From: Marsupella aquatica
Lineage: Eukaryota; Marchantiophyta
Length of the DNA: 64,000 nt
NCBI GenBank assembly: GCA_973895155.1
Contig: OZ316895.1
Span: 3,410,001-3,474,000, forward strand
Reading direction: 5' to 3'
The position numbers and the translations under genes were made by a program. This document shows, piece by piece, positions 1 through 11,660 of this stretch. Within the stretch, counting starts at the first letter, position 1. Each line of letters begins with the position of its first letter. The notes below the pieces were generated by a model that saw nothing but the letters and a program-made list of their open reading frames with translations, made no database searches and was not told the DNA's origin.

Positions 1-1975
1 AAATGAACAAATGTAGGCGGCTGAGTAGGTCTGTCGTTCACCCAGGCAGATAAATCGAAATACAGGCCCCTTTTATAGTGGCAGCTGTGGTTTAATTTCT
101 GCAAAATAATGAAATGTTAATCGCTCTGGAGAGAGAAAGAGACTGAGCGAGTAGTAACTCAGTGCAGACCACCTCTTCACTATTTGACTGTCAATTTTTT
201 CAAAACAACGACAATATGTTGCTCTTTGGAGCGATTAGTAATCGCCGACGAGAGCACTATTGCACCGAGGCACTAGGCAATTTGTATCTCCAGCCCGAAG
301 GCCTGCAGATCGGGGAAGAGACGAGGTCTGTTTCTCGGGAGTTCACTCATTATACGATTGACATCGGAGACCGGCTACGGATTCTAGATGTGAGTGACCA
401 TAACTCTATGATTTGTCACCTTTGTTCCGGCATGGGACCTGCAGCACGACTCAGACATACCGATAATATTCACAGAGCTGAAAATCAAGTTCCAGTTAGC
501 GAAATGGTAACTTAAATGCCTTCCGAGGTTTGTCATGTAAATTCTGAGTGTATACATTATGTTTTTAACTGAAAAATAAAAACAGGAGAATGATTTTCTC
601 GCCTTGCTTGATTTCCTAAAGTAAAAAGTAATAATGTGTGGCGCAAGTCCTCCGCCGGTTGGGATGGTACTATATACCACATTGGGATGGCACTACGGTA
701 CTGTATATCACACAGCCACCGATTAAGACACAACGCCTAGGAAACAGGATCAGAAAAGCAGAATCCCCGATAAAAGGGAGAGAATGGAGAGACACCTTAC
801 AACAGGATCCCAAAGGCAGGAGACCAATAAAAGCAGGAGACCAATAAAAGGCAGAAAACAATAGAAAAACAGGGAAGACCAAAAAGCTGGAGACTACGTA
901 CTTGCAAGTCGTACTTGTTTTTAAGGCATCCACCTTGATGCGTAACCTCGCAAACTTGGGCGATGGAGTTTCACAGTTTTCGGGGTCACTACAATGACTC
1001 TGAACACACAGCAAATCTCCTGGACTTGGACTTTGACAAAGAGTAGAGGATTGCGTGGCCCCACAAAAAGTTTCAGGAAACCCGTTCACAAAGTCTCTCG
1101 TTCCATGGCGGTTCAATCCGACGTTCAATGAACAAGTTAAGAGTTGACTGAGCGTCCGTAGGCAATTGACACTAACTTGATTTGTTCACGAGGAAGGTTT
1201 AATATTATGAAATAGAGGCGGGACTTTGGGAGAAACCCAATCTTCATCAACATAGATGGTCTACGCCTTTAAGCACCACCACAATTTTTATTGAACTATG
1301 TTTTCGAAGGTTTATTACGGGTGTCACCAGTATGTTTGTCCATCTGTTTAAAAGACGTGACATAGGCTTTGAAACGGGTAGAGGGATGGAATGCTAGAAA
1401 AACCCCTCTTCAGTTAAATTAAGCTGGCATGGATCACAGAAAGAAAACTGCATGCGTGCAGCATCATCAGGTATTCCTTGGACTTCTGTTTAAATGTTTG
1501 ATTATTCTAGACAGCAATATATTCAAAGTTCATGAGATGATTGACACATCGAAAAAGCATCACAGCTAGCCAGGCTTGCAGACTTCTTACCCCAACAATA
1601 AGAAGTAACATCAACGCTCATGAACAGTTATTTTCCCTGAGCTCATTCAGTAACAGGCTGTAAAGCGGTGGATATGTGTTGCAATAATATTGCCCAGGAA
1701 ATGCATGAACTTGTTGCTGATCTTCGGAAATCAGATAATTGACAGTATGACCTCGGGGAATTACATACTAGCAAAACCGGGTTCCACGAGGTCGTACTTA
1801 AGGATTGTCGGGGATTTTTCACATATTAATAAGACACTCATGTCTTGCTTCCACGGACCGCCTTAAAGTTTCGAACTCAAGGACGGACAGAAACCCAAGT
1901 TAGCGACAAAGAGGATGTACAAAATGCAATGGCCATCAATAAACTTAAATTGGAAATATTGAGCATCGATTGTTG
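1..1975. other. intergenic, no recognised gene
   Basis: No recognisable coding sequence. A 117-codon open frame at 162-515 (plus, opening with GTG) and a 152-codon frame at 670-1128 (minus) match no family I know and have no clear splice partners. A short imperfect direct repeat of an AGCAGGAGACCAATAAA-like unit lies at about 815-855. The rightmost part should hold the 3' UTR of the leftward SCY1-like gene that ends at 1976. Confidence 0.4.
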
Positions 1976-4900
1976 TCACTCAGTAGGGCGACTAATCCGT
2001 TGAGCACCTAATTTCATGGGTGCAGTCCTACCTCTACCTCTACCGCCTCGGCCAACACTACTGGACTCTTTGGTGCCCAGCCCACTAGATTCAAGGCTTA
2101 CATGTTGCGCACCTAAGGACACATGTTGACCTTGTCTTACCCGAGAACCTAAGGAGGAGCCCCGTCCAGATGGAGCACTTGAGACTGAGCTAAGAGGTCT
2201 CGCAGAACTCGAAGGGGCCGGAGCAGCAATGGCAGCCCACGGATCATCATCATCTGCTTTGGGAGTGTCAATCACAGGCTTGCTGGGAACCACAGCTGGG
2301 CGAGAGGTGTTCAGATCTGCGAGACCAGTTTCGTGCCAAATGTCAGTAAGTTGTATTGAAATACCCGAGTGTATACTATTTCAAGCCCTATTTGCATGCA
2401 AAGAAGAAAACACTGTATTGCATGAGACGCTTCAATCTTGAACTTCTATGTTTTCTGGATTTCAGTAGAACAGCCATTATTCAGAAGTAACACATTAAAA
2501 GGATATCACGAAAAGACGACTGCGACAATAGTTTCAAGACTTACTGGACTTGACATGCGCAGTCGTAGTTGTTATCTGTGTTCTTGTTACTGTCACTGGT
2601 CTCTGCTGGGCAGCGTGCAATCTTGCCAGGGCGGGCTCTTCCGCCAATCCCATGTCTCCCCACCCGTCAGCATCATCATCATCCCCGTTTCCATTCCCTT
2701 TGTCATCGATATCTCCCCATCCATCTGATTTTGGAGAGGCCATAGCCGGAATTTCGGGTTCATCGGATGTGGAGTATGTCGAGATAGGTGGAGGTGCTTT
2801 TTCATAAATGGATGTCGCTGTGACTAAGACAAGATGACCAGTAGTTCAGACTTAGAAATGTTTTGGACGCTACATGTAGCTTTGTCTCGACCACAAACAA
2901 TCTTGTCTTTCTGTAAGAAAACTATTCTGCCTCAACTTTAAAAAGAATATTTAGATGGTAAAGTATGGTCTCAGATACCTGAGGTTTTGGAGTCTTCGTA
3001 TGAAACCCTTTCAGAAGCTTGAATCAGAATAGGAGGAGCATTCTCAGTTGTCTTCGTCTTATTAGTCAAAGAGCTAACTGCCCACCTGTAGAAAAACATT
3101 AACCCTCGGCGTGGGTAAATAGTTGAAGCAATCACAAGACAAGAAGTACTTCAAACGACAGCCCCTCGAGGCATTTTAATCAGTGACTACTGGCAGAGAT
3201 CGACTCCAAACTAAAGAGATATCCACAACACATATTTCAACAAACAGAAGGCCAAAAAATAATAATGAATCTGAATATTCTTTTCCTCTACAAAACATTG
3301 GCAGGTTATTTTCGAAGCCTTAGTTCAGCACATAAGGCTTCATAATGGGACATAAACGGCATCCATTGAGAATACTTGCAACCATACAACGACTCGATAG
3401 CAAATAGTTCCATACATTGGGAATGCTTGAAATAATGCAACGACTCGAAAGCAAGTAGGTAAAGTTCTCACCCAAGTAGACCAGCAGTGGCAATTGATGC
3501 ATCAGCATTAACTGTGTCGGCACCTCCTGCATTCAACTGACCCAAGAAAATTCAGTCCAGCTAAATTTTCGGTATTTGATAATTTGCTATGCAGATTCTG
3601 ACAGAAACCTATGTGTCCCTTCCTAAGAACAAGAAATTCAATTAGGCTCGGAAACATTGCTAAGCCACACCTTGGCATAGTGTTGCTGCACACTCTGCAG
3701 AAAGTCTTCTGTTGCCTGAAAAGCTTTCGTTCTCACATCGCTGCAACCAAAGACCGGTAAAGTTTATGTTAAAAACGTTGTGAGACGCACTAGAGTCATA
3801 CCTTCATTTAAGACGAGGCGGAAAGGACTAGTATTAACCTTGGGAAGTTTCCATGCAGGTCTTACACATTAATACTTGTGGTTCTGTGATAGAAAGCAAA
3901 ATATTAGATTCAAAAAGACCAAAATAAAAGGCTATAAGAGTAGAGATTATTACCTGTCACCGTCAACGGTCAATATGACAAGGTGTGGCAGAATTCGGGT
4001 TGCAATTTCTAATGCATCATAGTACTGCATTGTTGCAGTAAGGGCCATGATTCCTGTACAGAGATGCCGTGTTCGGAACCACAGTAAAGTCAGCATGGTT
4101 GACTGGAGTAAGGATAAAAGGCTCTTCAGTTCCTAATTGAAGATTTCATAAAATCGTTTGTACCCTAGAATACAGTTCCAATGACATATTAAACCTCTTC
4201 GATAATTAAGAGACTAACGAAAACAATGCACCTGTTAAATTATTCTGACTTATCAAATAACGACATAAGTCATCATGTAAGTTTCAGTACAGGTCAAGGA
4301 GATTATGGACAAACTTCAGATTTGCAACTATAGAACCAAGTATTACTAAAAATGTTTGACCTTCCGGAATTCACCGCAAACCCAATGATAGAATAGGATT
4401 TACGATACAGAAACTTTGATCTTTAGAAGTGATTTAGCAAAGAGGGCCACACAGTAATACTCCGACTGAGTCTGAAAATTTTCCTTCGATTCTGCGTGTT
4501 TGTGACATCTAGCGGAGTTTGTAGACAAAACATATAAACTTGAATAAACAGATGTTCGCATTAGCTGCAAACGAACTAGTCGTAAAGCTGTACATGTACC
4601 TGCCCCTCTTGCCGGAGGAAAAGCATCTCTCAGGGCACGCACCGTAAAAGCATTGATAAGAACTCGTTTTCTTGTCTGCATCAAACAAGTATTGCCACAC
4701 CATGAAACGGCATCAGGGCAAGAGGTCTCTTGGAATTACTTTCTCCACGCAGTAACAGCCACTTACTTTACTTCATATAACAACCAGGTGGGCTCCCACC
4801 ACCCCAGAACAGACAACTTCATGACTGGAAAGACCTTCACCAATCCTACTCCCACCTTCTCCAACACACTCTCACGGGAGATCATGCATGATTCAAATTC

Positions 4901-7900
4901 TTTTGAACGTTATCTGAGGGGATCTCTTCCCCAGGGACTCGAAAGAAGGACGAGTACAAGATCATGCTGGAGTGTGTGATGCAATAAACGTAAGGAAATT
5001 GAAGAGGTGCGGGAACATACAGCGTCATTTAAATTCCCAGCTATATTTCCAAGGAGAATGGTGGTGTTTGTACGAATAGCAGGTTCCTCATCAACCTGCA
5101 CCGAAAAAGGTACACAATCAGAGGGGGCAGTGAGAAACAATTACCCTAGGAACTTACATGTACAGTCTTGCTTGAAAACATAATGCTGCATATCTCAAAT
5201 CCTACATGAGGGTCTCGTTGTAGACGGTAAAGATTTTCCTTTAAGGTCTTTAATAAGAAACAAACCTGCAGCTTAGAGAGATACTTCAGGAGGGATGCAG
5301 TGATGGTGCGCTGTGAAAGCTGTACACACGAAAACGATGGAACAAGATGATTAACAGGTGTGCACCTTGGAAACAACGACAAAGAAAGATCTAGAGACAC
5401 GCCATTGTGGAGAATCAGATAATTGCAAAGTCAAAGAAACAGAATCTCCATCTCCCGTGCATTCTATGTATATCTCTCCATAATTTTTCGCTTAAAAAAT
5501 AGCCCGAAATGAAATTTTCATACGAGCAGAATTGCAAACTACCTCTAAAACATCAAGATTTGCTATCACTAACCTTTGGGGCAAGTGTAAGCATTGACTT
5601 CAAAGTCAATTCTCTAAGAAATGCAGATGGATCCACAAAGCCGGTTGCCACATGGGGAAAGACCTACATGAAAGACCACCAAGTCAGAGAAGTCAGGCCT
5701 TGTTGGCAACACAGAAAATCCTCCATCCTATCCAATATTGCTATACTAAGTGAAAATGCGAACTTTACAAACTGCCGTCGTAATTCACAGAAGATTTAAG
5801 TTTTCGTAAATACCTGCTCGTCAACAATTTGGGTTGACAGTCCTGTTCCAAAATTTTCAATGTTTTGCAGTAGACTAACTCGAATTGCTCGATCACTTGA
5901 GGAAAACAGTTTTATAACCGTTGGTAGAACCTGTTGACCAATTCAAAGGTAAGTGTAAAGGACACAATTATTCCCCAATGTCCAATGCCACAAAATGAGT
6001 AGCCTTTTCAAGCTACATTCACTAAGACGTTCAAACTATTTCTTTGTTGTTCTCTAAAATATTATATTTCGACTTGTCTTTCAAAATAGAGGCTTTGACT
6101 GACGTTTCCACTGCTGGAAATTTCCACACTTTGATGACGGTGATGAACTAGAATTTCAATACCTTTGAATTAAATTCCTCTGGAGAAAGCCATGCCCCCA
6201 TTTTCAACAAAGGACTCAATGCAGGGGACGCAGCAGAACCAAACTCGAGGGCTGAAGCCAGCAAAGGCAGTAGCTGCACATTCTCGCGAAATATTATTCA
6301 ATCCGAATTTGAAAGGATTTGTGCACACAGAAAAACAATAATATATAATGTAGACATTCGAAGAACTGCATTGTCATTATAATGTTGGGTCAAGAGACAT
6401 CACTACCTCCAGTAAGATTCACAAAGTTACGATACATATTGCAATCTGAGGATTGCGAATAAATTTCAGTCTTCGACTATCCTCTAGTGTTTAATAACTG
6501 GATCACTACTTCGGCTATTGGAAAGGCACCTCACCTTCTTCAAAACAATTTCTCTGGGAAGTTGCTCAGACAGATTTGAAAGTTTGCGAAAAAAGGAGTC
6601 TTTCTCCGAACTGTCCTTGAGATTCAAGTTCTCTACAAATTGGATGGTCTCCACAAGCTTGTTTTGAAAGAATTCTGATTGACAGAACCCGACATGCAAG
6701 AAATATCTGTGAGTCCTTCTGCTGAGGAAAACTATTAGCATCATCATATATGTCCACGAGAGCATTTTTCAAATTATGTATGGCATCTGGTAAACGTCTA
6801 ATACTTCTTACCACTATTGTCAATCAGCTTCGATGGGTTCATCCGTCGAGAAGGTACGGAGCCTAGTAGTCTCTGGTAATCTGGAAGTAATGTCTGGCCA
6901 AAGTGACATTATTAAAAACAAATTAGCTAATTAAGAGGACCACCACGTACAGCACTGAATCATATAGGACCGTTTAATGGTTTGAAATTTCCTAGATTCT
7001 TTTCGAACCATATATAAGATAGAGATAATGCTGAGAAAGCTCCTCAAACATGAATCAATTCTTTTAGGGCTAGCACCACATGATTCCTTCATTCAATGGT
7101 GCAAGAATATCCGAATGCAATCTTACAGGAACCAAACCACCTTAGGAATTGATCCTGTGTTGCGCAACTCTTCTGTCTTTGTCAGCTTGGATGCAGAAAA
7201 CAGCTCGTAAATTAAACACCCTGCAGAATATACAGGGCAATCGTGTGTTATGTAACCAACTGAAACTCCTTTGGCCCACAACCAAAACCTTGAATCGGCT
7301 ACTGCAGGAAGGTGTACTACTATACTCAGCCCTGTGACGAGCCTCTTCACTGCAGACATACCAAGACCCCAGGAGTCAATTGCCCATGGTGAAGACTTCC
7401 GAACAGCAGCCCAGTCTGACTTTGCTAGTTCTTGAGATTTGTACTGTGGGCCCACCAAATAATCAAATTGCTGCAAGATGTCAAGAAATTGCGTCAGATT
7501 TCCGGCACAAGTCCTTCCATAATGCTACAATTTCCTAGTCTTCGACCTACAATGAGTTGAAACACGCACAAGGGTGACAATAAAAAACAGGACAAGAAAG
7601 AAAGGGACGATAGTGTTGAGTTTATGGCTTCACTCAAATCCTACTAGAGCATTAACACCAGTTTTTACGAAGCAAGCCAGTACTTGGCAGCAACTTCTTC
7701 TATTGAGGATGCCCACACCAAATTTAGGAAAGGAGACATACCAGCATGGGGCCAGAAGCTGCAGGATTCCCCCCATCAAATTCTGAAAGAATATCGAAGG
7801 CATGTAACTTCCAGTCTAAGGTTGGAGTGACGACCACAGCATCCACACAAACATTCCCATGAACCTGGAGAAATTGCCAGCAATGACTACATGTTATCGT

Positions 7901-9654
7901 GTAGCTCCAGAACAAAAGAGTTTTTTCTTGTAAATATTGTAGAAATAGAAGATTTGTTCTGACTTCGACTAATAAGTGTCCACATATGTAGAGAATGCGG
8001 TATTATACCTTCCATCCAACCAATCCTCACAATTAAATTTCTGCTACAACCGTTTTACGGCAAAATAAAGAAATTAATTGGTAACAAACTGTGTTTCAAA
8101 TGATAGAATCCCACGCCTTGAAGTGGCTCGTGAACTTACGAGCTTGGCATCGTTATTCAGAAAACTAACAGCTTTTGTAATTTGATGAAGGCCCCAGGCA
8201 TAGTACTCATCTCTGTCAGAAGCAACAGGAATCGATATCACTAAATGATAAAGGCACATTAATTTTCATACTCCCGAAAAGAGACAAAGCACGTGGTTAT
8301 ATTACAACCAAGGGTCTTCATAAAACGAGTCCCCTCCACGACGCTGTATGCAAGCAATCAGGAATCTGTGAGGCCAAAGAAATGCATGGCGCCTTCACAA
8401 GTCAAGGAGTTGAAAAGTAATACCGTTGTGTGCCCTTGAGGTTGAGTTCCTTAACCTTATCTGCAAGTGGGCTTACAGGTTCAGTGACAACATATATTGT
8501 CAGTTTACTACTCCCACCTTCCATTATCTCAGCTTCAGTACTGTGCAGGAAGGAGAGAACATTGGGATGTCGAACCTGCGAAAAAGGTCATTTTGTATTG
8601 CAGGAAAATAAATGGTGAGGTTGTTTACAAATCAATATGATAGAGTTCACTTAGGGGAAAGACGAAGACCTGTTAGGCATTTCAACTATTGCAGCGAGTC
8701 GACTAATCAAATAACTACCGCAAGAGTTCAAATCTGTGCCCTTTTATTCTGATGGCTAAACTTCCGTAGTAATAATAGAATTCGAAAAGGAAAAGAAAAA
8801 ATTCACTTTTAGAGCTCCATTCTCACCGTGCGAAGTCGTTTAACTCCATTACGTGCAGCAGCCAAACGGCTATCCCCAACGTTAGCCCCAGTTATAGAAA
8901 AGATCGACACGGGAGAGTTGTCATCCTGCTAGACACAACTCAAATTCTGAGACAAGGAAATATTACCCAAATATTGGCATGCATAATGCAGCCTAGTGAT
9001 GCTATTGTTAAAGTCCACAGTATATGAGAGCAAAGCACAAACTATCCAATTTGCACCAAAATGCACTCCGATTCGAAGTATGGGATGAATCCATAGTCCT
9101 GAAAAGATCCATCAGTTTCAAGAAGGATGCAATAGACCCTGCATATGTTCAGAGCACAGCTTCGAGAGAGAGCATCCTGTCAGCTCAGGAGACTGCACTG
9201 AGGACAACTATTATTTATATCGCATCGACGAAAGTCAATGCGAATGATAAAGAGGGACCAACTCGCTGAGCACAGCTCACGTCCCCTCCGTTTGCTGGTA
9301 GTTTACATCTTATGTTAGGCATCAACATGGGCAATTTTGTGCAGGTATTATGAAGGCTGATATGTGTGATCAGCAATGCTAAAAAGTTCTAAACTGGAAG
9401 ACCGGATTGAACCCTGCGTGATATGAGGCGACCCGACCTGACACCAAAGCTAATAGACTAAAAATTGAGAACTCGTATTGGCATCAGATCTCTGCCCTTC
9501 TCCACAGACAAATTGGAACACAACCACACACCTTGGAAGTGCCACGATAGTGCGTCCACGATCCCCACGCAGAGGAGTACGGCTCGCCGATGTTGTAAGG
9601 AAGATCCTTGATACCGCCTCCGGATCCCACCACTCCCTTCAAAAACTTAAACAT
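1976..9654 (-). CDS. SCYL1: SCY1-like pseudokinase with HEAT/ARM repeats (SCYL1/CTEXP-like)
   Basis: Exons read by me on the minus strand: 9654-9532, 8925-8827, 8575-8424, 8212-8140, 7864-7742, 7470-7362, 7220-7141, 6893-6812, 6674-6535, 6273-6163, 5930-5814, 5663-5574, 5319-5266, 5095-5021, 4675-4600, 4053-3954, 3740-3671, 3536-3472, 3085-2979, 2817-2545, 2316-1976. All introns are GT-AG and the lengths sum to 2460 nt (819 aa). The start MFKFLKGVVGSGG and the end KLGAQRI are typical of plant SCYL1-type proteins. The kinase-like part lacks catalytic residues: the VAIK site reads VSIFSITG, HRD is HGN and DFG is AFD, so it is a pseudokinase. HEAT/ARM repeats follow (for example RELTLKSMLTLAPK), then an acidic GWGD-type tail and an RGRGR-rich C terminus. 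Family roles are COPI/Golgi trafficking and tRNA export. Confidence is high because every exon joins in phase. Confidence 0.93.
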
Positions 9655-10011
9655 CGCTGCACACTTTTCAAACCCCTCGTGTCCTACTCCTCTTATTCCA
9701 CCTCTCCCTCCTCCTCCCCACTCCTCTGGCTGTGTGAGCCACTACATGAGTAGTATCGCCATTCACATCATGAGAAGCGGCCTCCTGCGCCACTACCACT
9801 ACCCTACGACAATCATCCTGTCTGTTTTGAATGAAAATCAATGCAGCTCCGCTCCCCGATCGATTTCTTCTTCCAGCCGATGAATTTTTTGAGCACAGTC
9901 ATCGAACGCTGTTTCCAAGCGGAATCGGCATTGGTTGGTAAGTAGATCGGTCCGTTCTCGAGCTCCTGCTGCGCTTTCTTCGCATCCCAGCCCGCTGAAG
10001 CAAATCGCTGC

Positions 10012-10052
<41 letters not shown>

Positions 10053-10130
10053 ACACACACAACGAGAGAGACGAGAGAAACGAGAGAAACACAAGCAGAG
10101 AAGACGAGATCGCGGAAGGGCGGTGAAGGA
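9655..10130 (-). promoter_or_regulatory. 5' leader/promoter of the SCY1-like gene with CT/GA microsatellite
   Basis: Upstream of the ATG at 9654 the plus strand is pyrimidine-rich. It holds a run of about 17 TC dinucleotides at 10015-10050, followed by GAGAGACGAGAGAAACGAGA-like sequence. Read in gene direction this is a GA-rich leader, a common feature of plant 5' UTRs and core promoters. No TATA box is obvious and the transcription start cannot be placed from sequence alone. Confidence 0.5.
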
Positions 10131-10151
10131 CAGGACGAATGCCGTAGACGA

Positions 10152-10725
10152 GCTCGTACGTGGTTGAGAAGGGTAGATTCTAAGAATCTTCGTATCTGGG
10201 CCGTTAAATTATTTTATGGACGGCGTAGATTCAAAAAGGTGTTTAAGCTGCCAAAGCACGCAAGTTGATGAGTGGAGTGTACCTTGAACTGCGTACAACG
10301 GTACCAGGTAACTTGATAGGGGCTGGGCACGAAAAGAGTTCAATTTTTAAGATGGCATCGTGCTCGTACGTGGCTGAGATGAATAGATTCTTAGAATCTT
10401 TGTATCTGGATCGTTAACCTCTGATATGGGCGGCCTAGATTCACATAGCATTTTAAGTTGAGAAAGCACACAAGTTGACTGAGTGGAGTGTACCTTGAAC
10501 TGCGTACAACGGTATGAGTAACTTAATCCCTGCCTGTAATTACACATCAAAATGTGTTAACATATGGAGTGATTTAAAGAAAATAATACATTGATTTAAA
10601 TAAAATAATGAGGTTTATTATGGTATGGAGAGATATTGTACATGGTATATGTCATATTTTGATGTGCACTTACCAGTACCTAGGACCTGTAACTTGATGG
10701 GGCCTGGACACAAAAGGAGTTCAAT
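10152..10725. repeat. 210-bp tandem duplication, second unit interrupted
   Basis: Unit 1 starts at 10152 (GCTCGTACGTGG) and unit 2 at 10362 with the same word. They share long stretches such as GTAGATTC, TGGAGTGTACCTTGAACTGC and GTACAACGGTA. Unit 2 is interrupted after 10527 by a short inverted-repeat element and resumes at about 10689 with GTAACTTGATGGGGCCTGG, matching unit 1 at about 10311. Confidence 0.75.
10528..10685. mobile_element. MITE-like element, copy 1
   Basis: About 158 bp with imperfect terminal inverted repeats. The left end contains CACATCAAAATGTG and the right end contains CATATTTTGATGTGCAC. It sits inside the second unit of a 210-bp tandem duplication whose first unit serves as the empty site. 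GTAACTTAAT (10518-10527) on the left and GTAACTTGAT (10689-10698) on the right may be the target-site duplication. A related copy lies at 49718-49875. It encodes nothing, so it would depend on an unidentified transposase. Confidence 0.55.
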
Positions 10726-11218
10726 GCTGCGGACATTAGTAGAGTTTTCTGTTAATTCAAGAGAAAACAAAAGGACACTCTTAGTCTATTAGGAGGGTGA
10801 GTTAATTTCAGGCCTCAAGCAACAAGCAAAAGGGAAAGGGAAAGTTGTTTTTCACCCTCTTCTAGGGTGAGCAAGTACAAGGGAAAGCTGTTTGCCCTCT
10901 CCCAGTACTCAGGACTAAGTCCCATCTTCAACTTTAGGGCCTGTTCAAATTCAAGACGAAAGACAACGTACTTTGAGGCTCACAATGAGCCTCCCGTACT
11001 CTTTTGCCACCAGTTGCCCGCACCTGCTGCCCATTTTTTCCCCATTATTCACACTTTTCCAAAGTGTGACTAGAGGTGAATGATCCACACTTTTGGGTGG
11101 GGTGAATGAAGAAAGCATTTAACACTAGCTGGCCAATTCTATGACATGTCTATTTTAACTTATTCAAAATTAAGAAAATTTAGAGTTATCCTAAGTAGAA
11201 AGTAATATTTAAGTTGCT
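10726..11218. other. intergenic, no gene seen
   Basis: No supported gene. A 68-codon open frame at 10867-11073 has no recognisable motif and no splice context. Confidence 0.4.
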
Positions 11219-11660
11219 ACTAGCCGTATGCCCGTGCATTGCACAAAAGATGTCAAGGTGATAAAAGATGTCGAGGTGATAAAGGATGTCGAGGAGAGAA
11301 GAGATGTCAAGGTGATAAAACTAAGATGTCAGACAAGGAGAGAAAAGATGTCGAGGTGATAAAAGATGTCGAGGTGATAAAAGATGTCAAGGAGAGAAAA
11401 GGTGTCAAGGTGATGATAGATGTCAAGACAATAAAAGATGTCGAGAAGAGAAAAGATGTCGAGGTAAAAAAAATTGTCGAGGAGAGAAAAAATTTCAAGG
11501 TGAGAAAAAGATGTCAAGAAGAGAAAAGATGTCAAGGTGATAAAAAGATTTCAAAAAGAGAAAACTTGGCAAGGTGAACAAAATGTAAAGATGACGAAAA
11601 GATGTTGAGAGTGAGGAAAGATGTTGAGGTGAGATAAAGATGTGAATGTGAGAAAAAGTG
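11219..11660. repeat. AAAAGATGTC minisatellite array (copy A)
   Basis: About 20 degenerate units of roughly 18 bases with the form AAAAGATGTCGAGGTGAT, shifting rightwards to variants with AAGGTGAGA. The array is preceded by CCCGTGCATTGCACAAAAGATGTC, and nearly the same lead-in precedes the array at 53170. The 112-codon open frame through it (11239-11577) is a low-complexity Lys/Val/Asp product of the repeat, not a gene. Related arrays occur at 53170-53345, 55295-55690 and, weakly, 50030-50290. Confidence 0.8.

Noticed and set aside
162-515. 117-codon open frame near the window start
   Set aside because: Opens with GTG and shows no family motif; it could be the last exon of a gene outside the window, but nothing supports that.
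11239-11577. 112-codon open frame rich in Lys, Asp and Val
   Set aside because: It is the translation of an 18-base minisatellite with no stop in one frame; the reverse strand is equally open.
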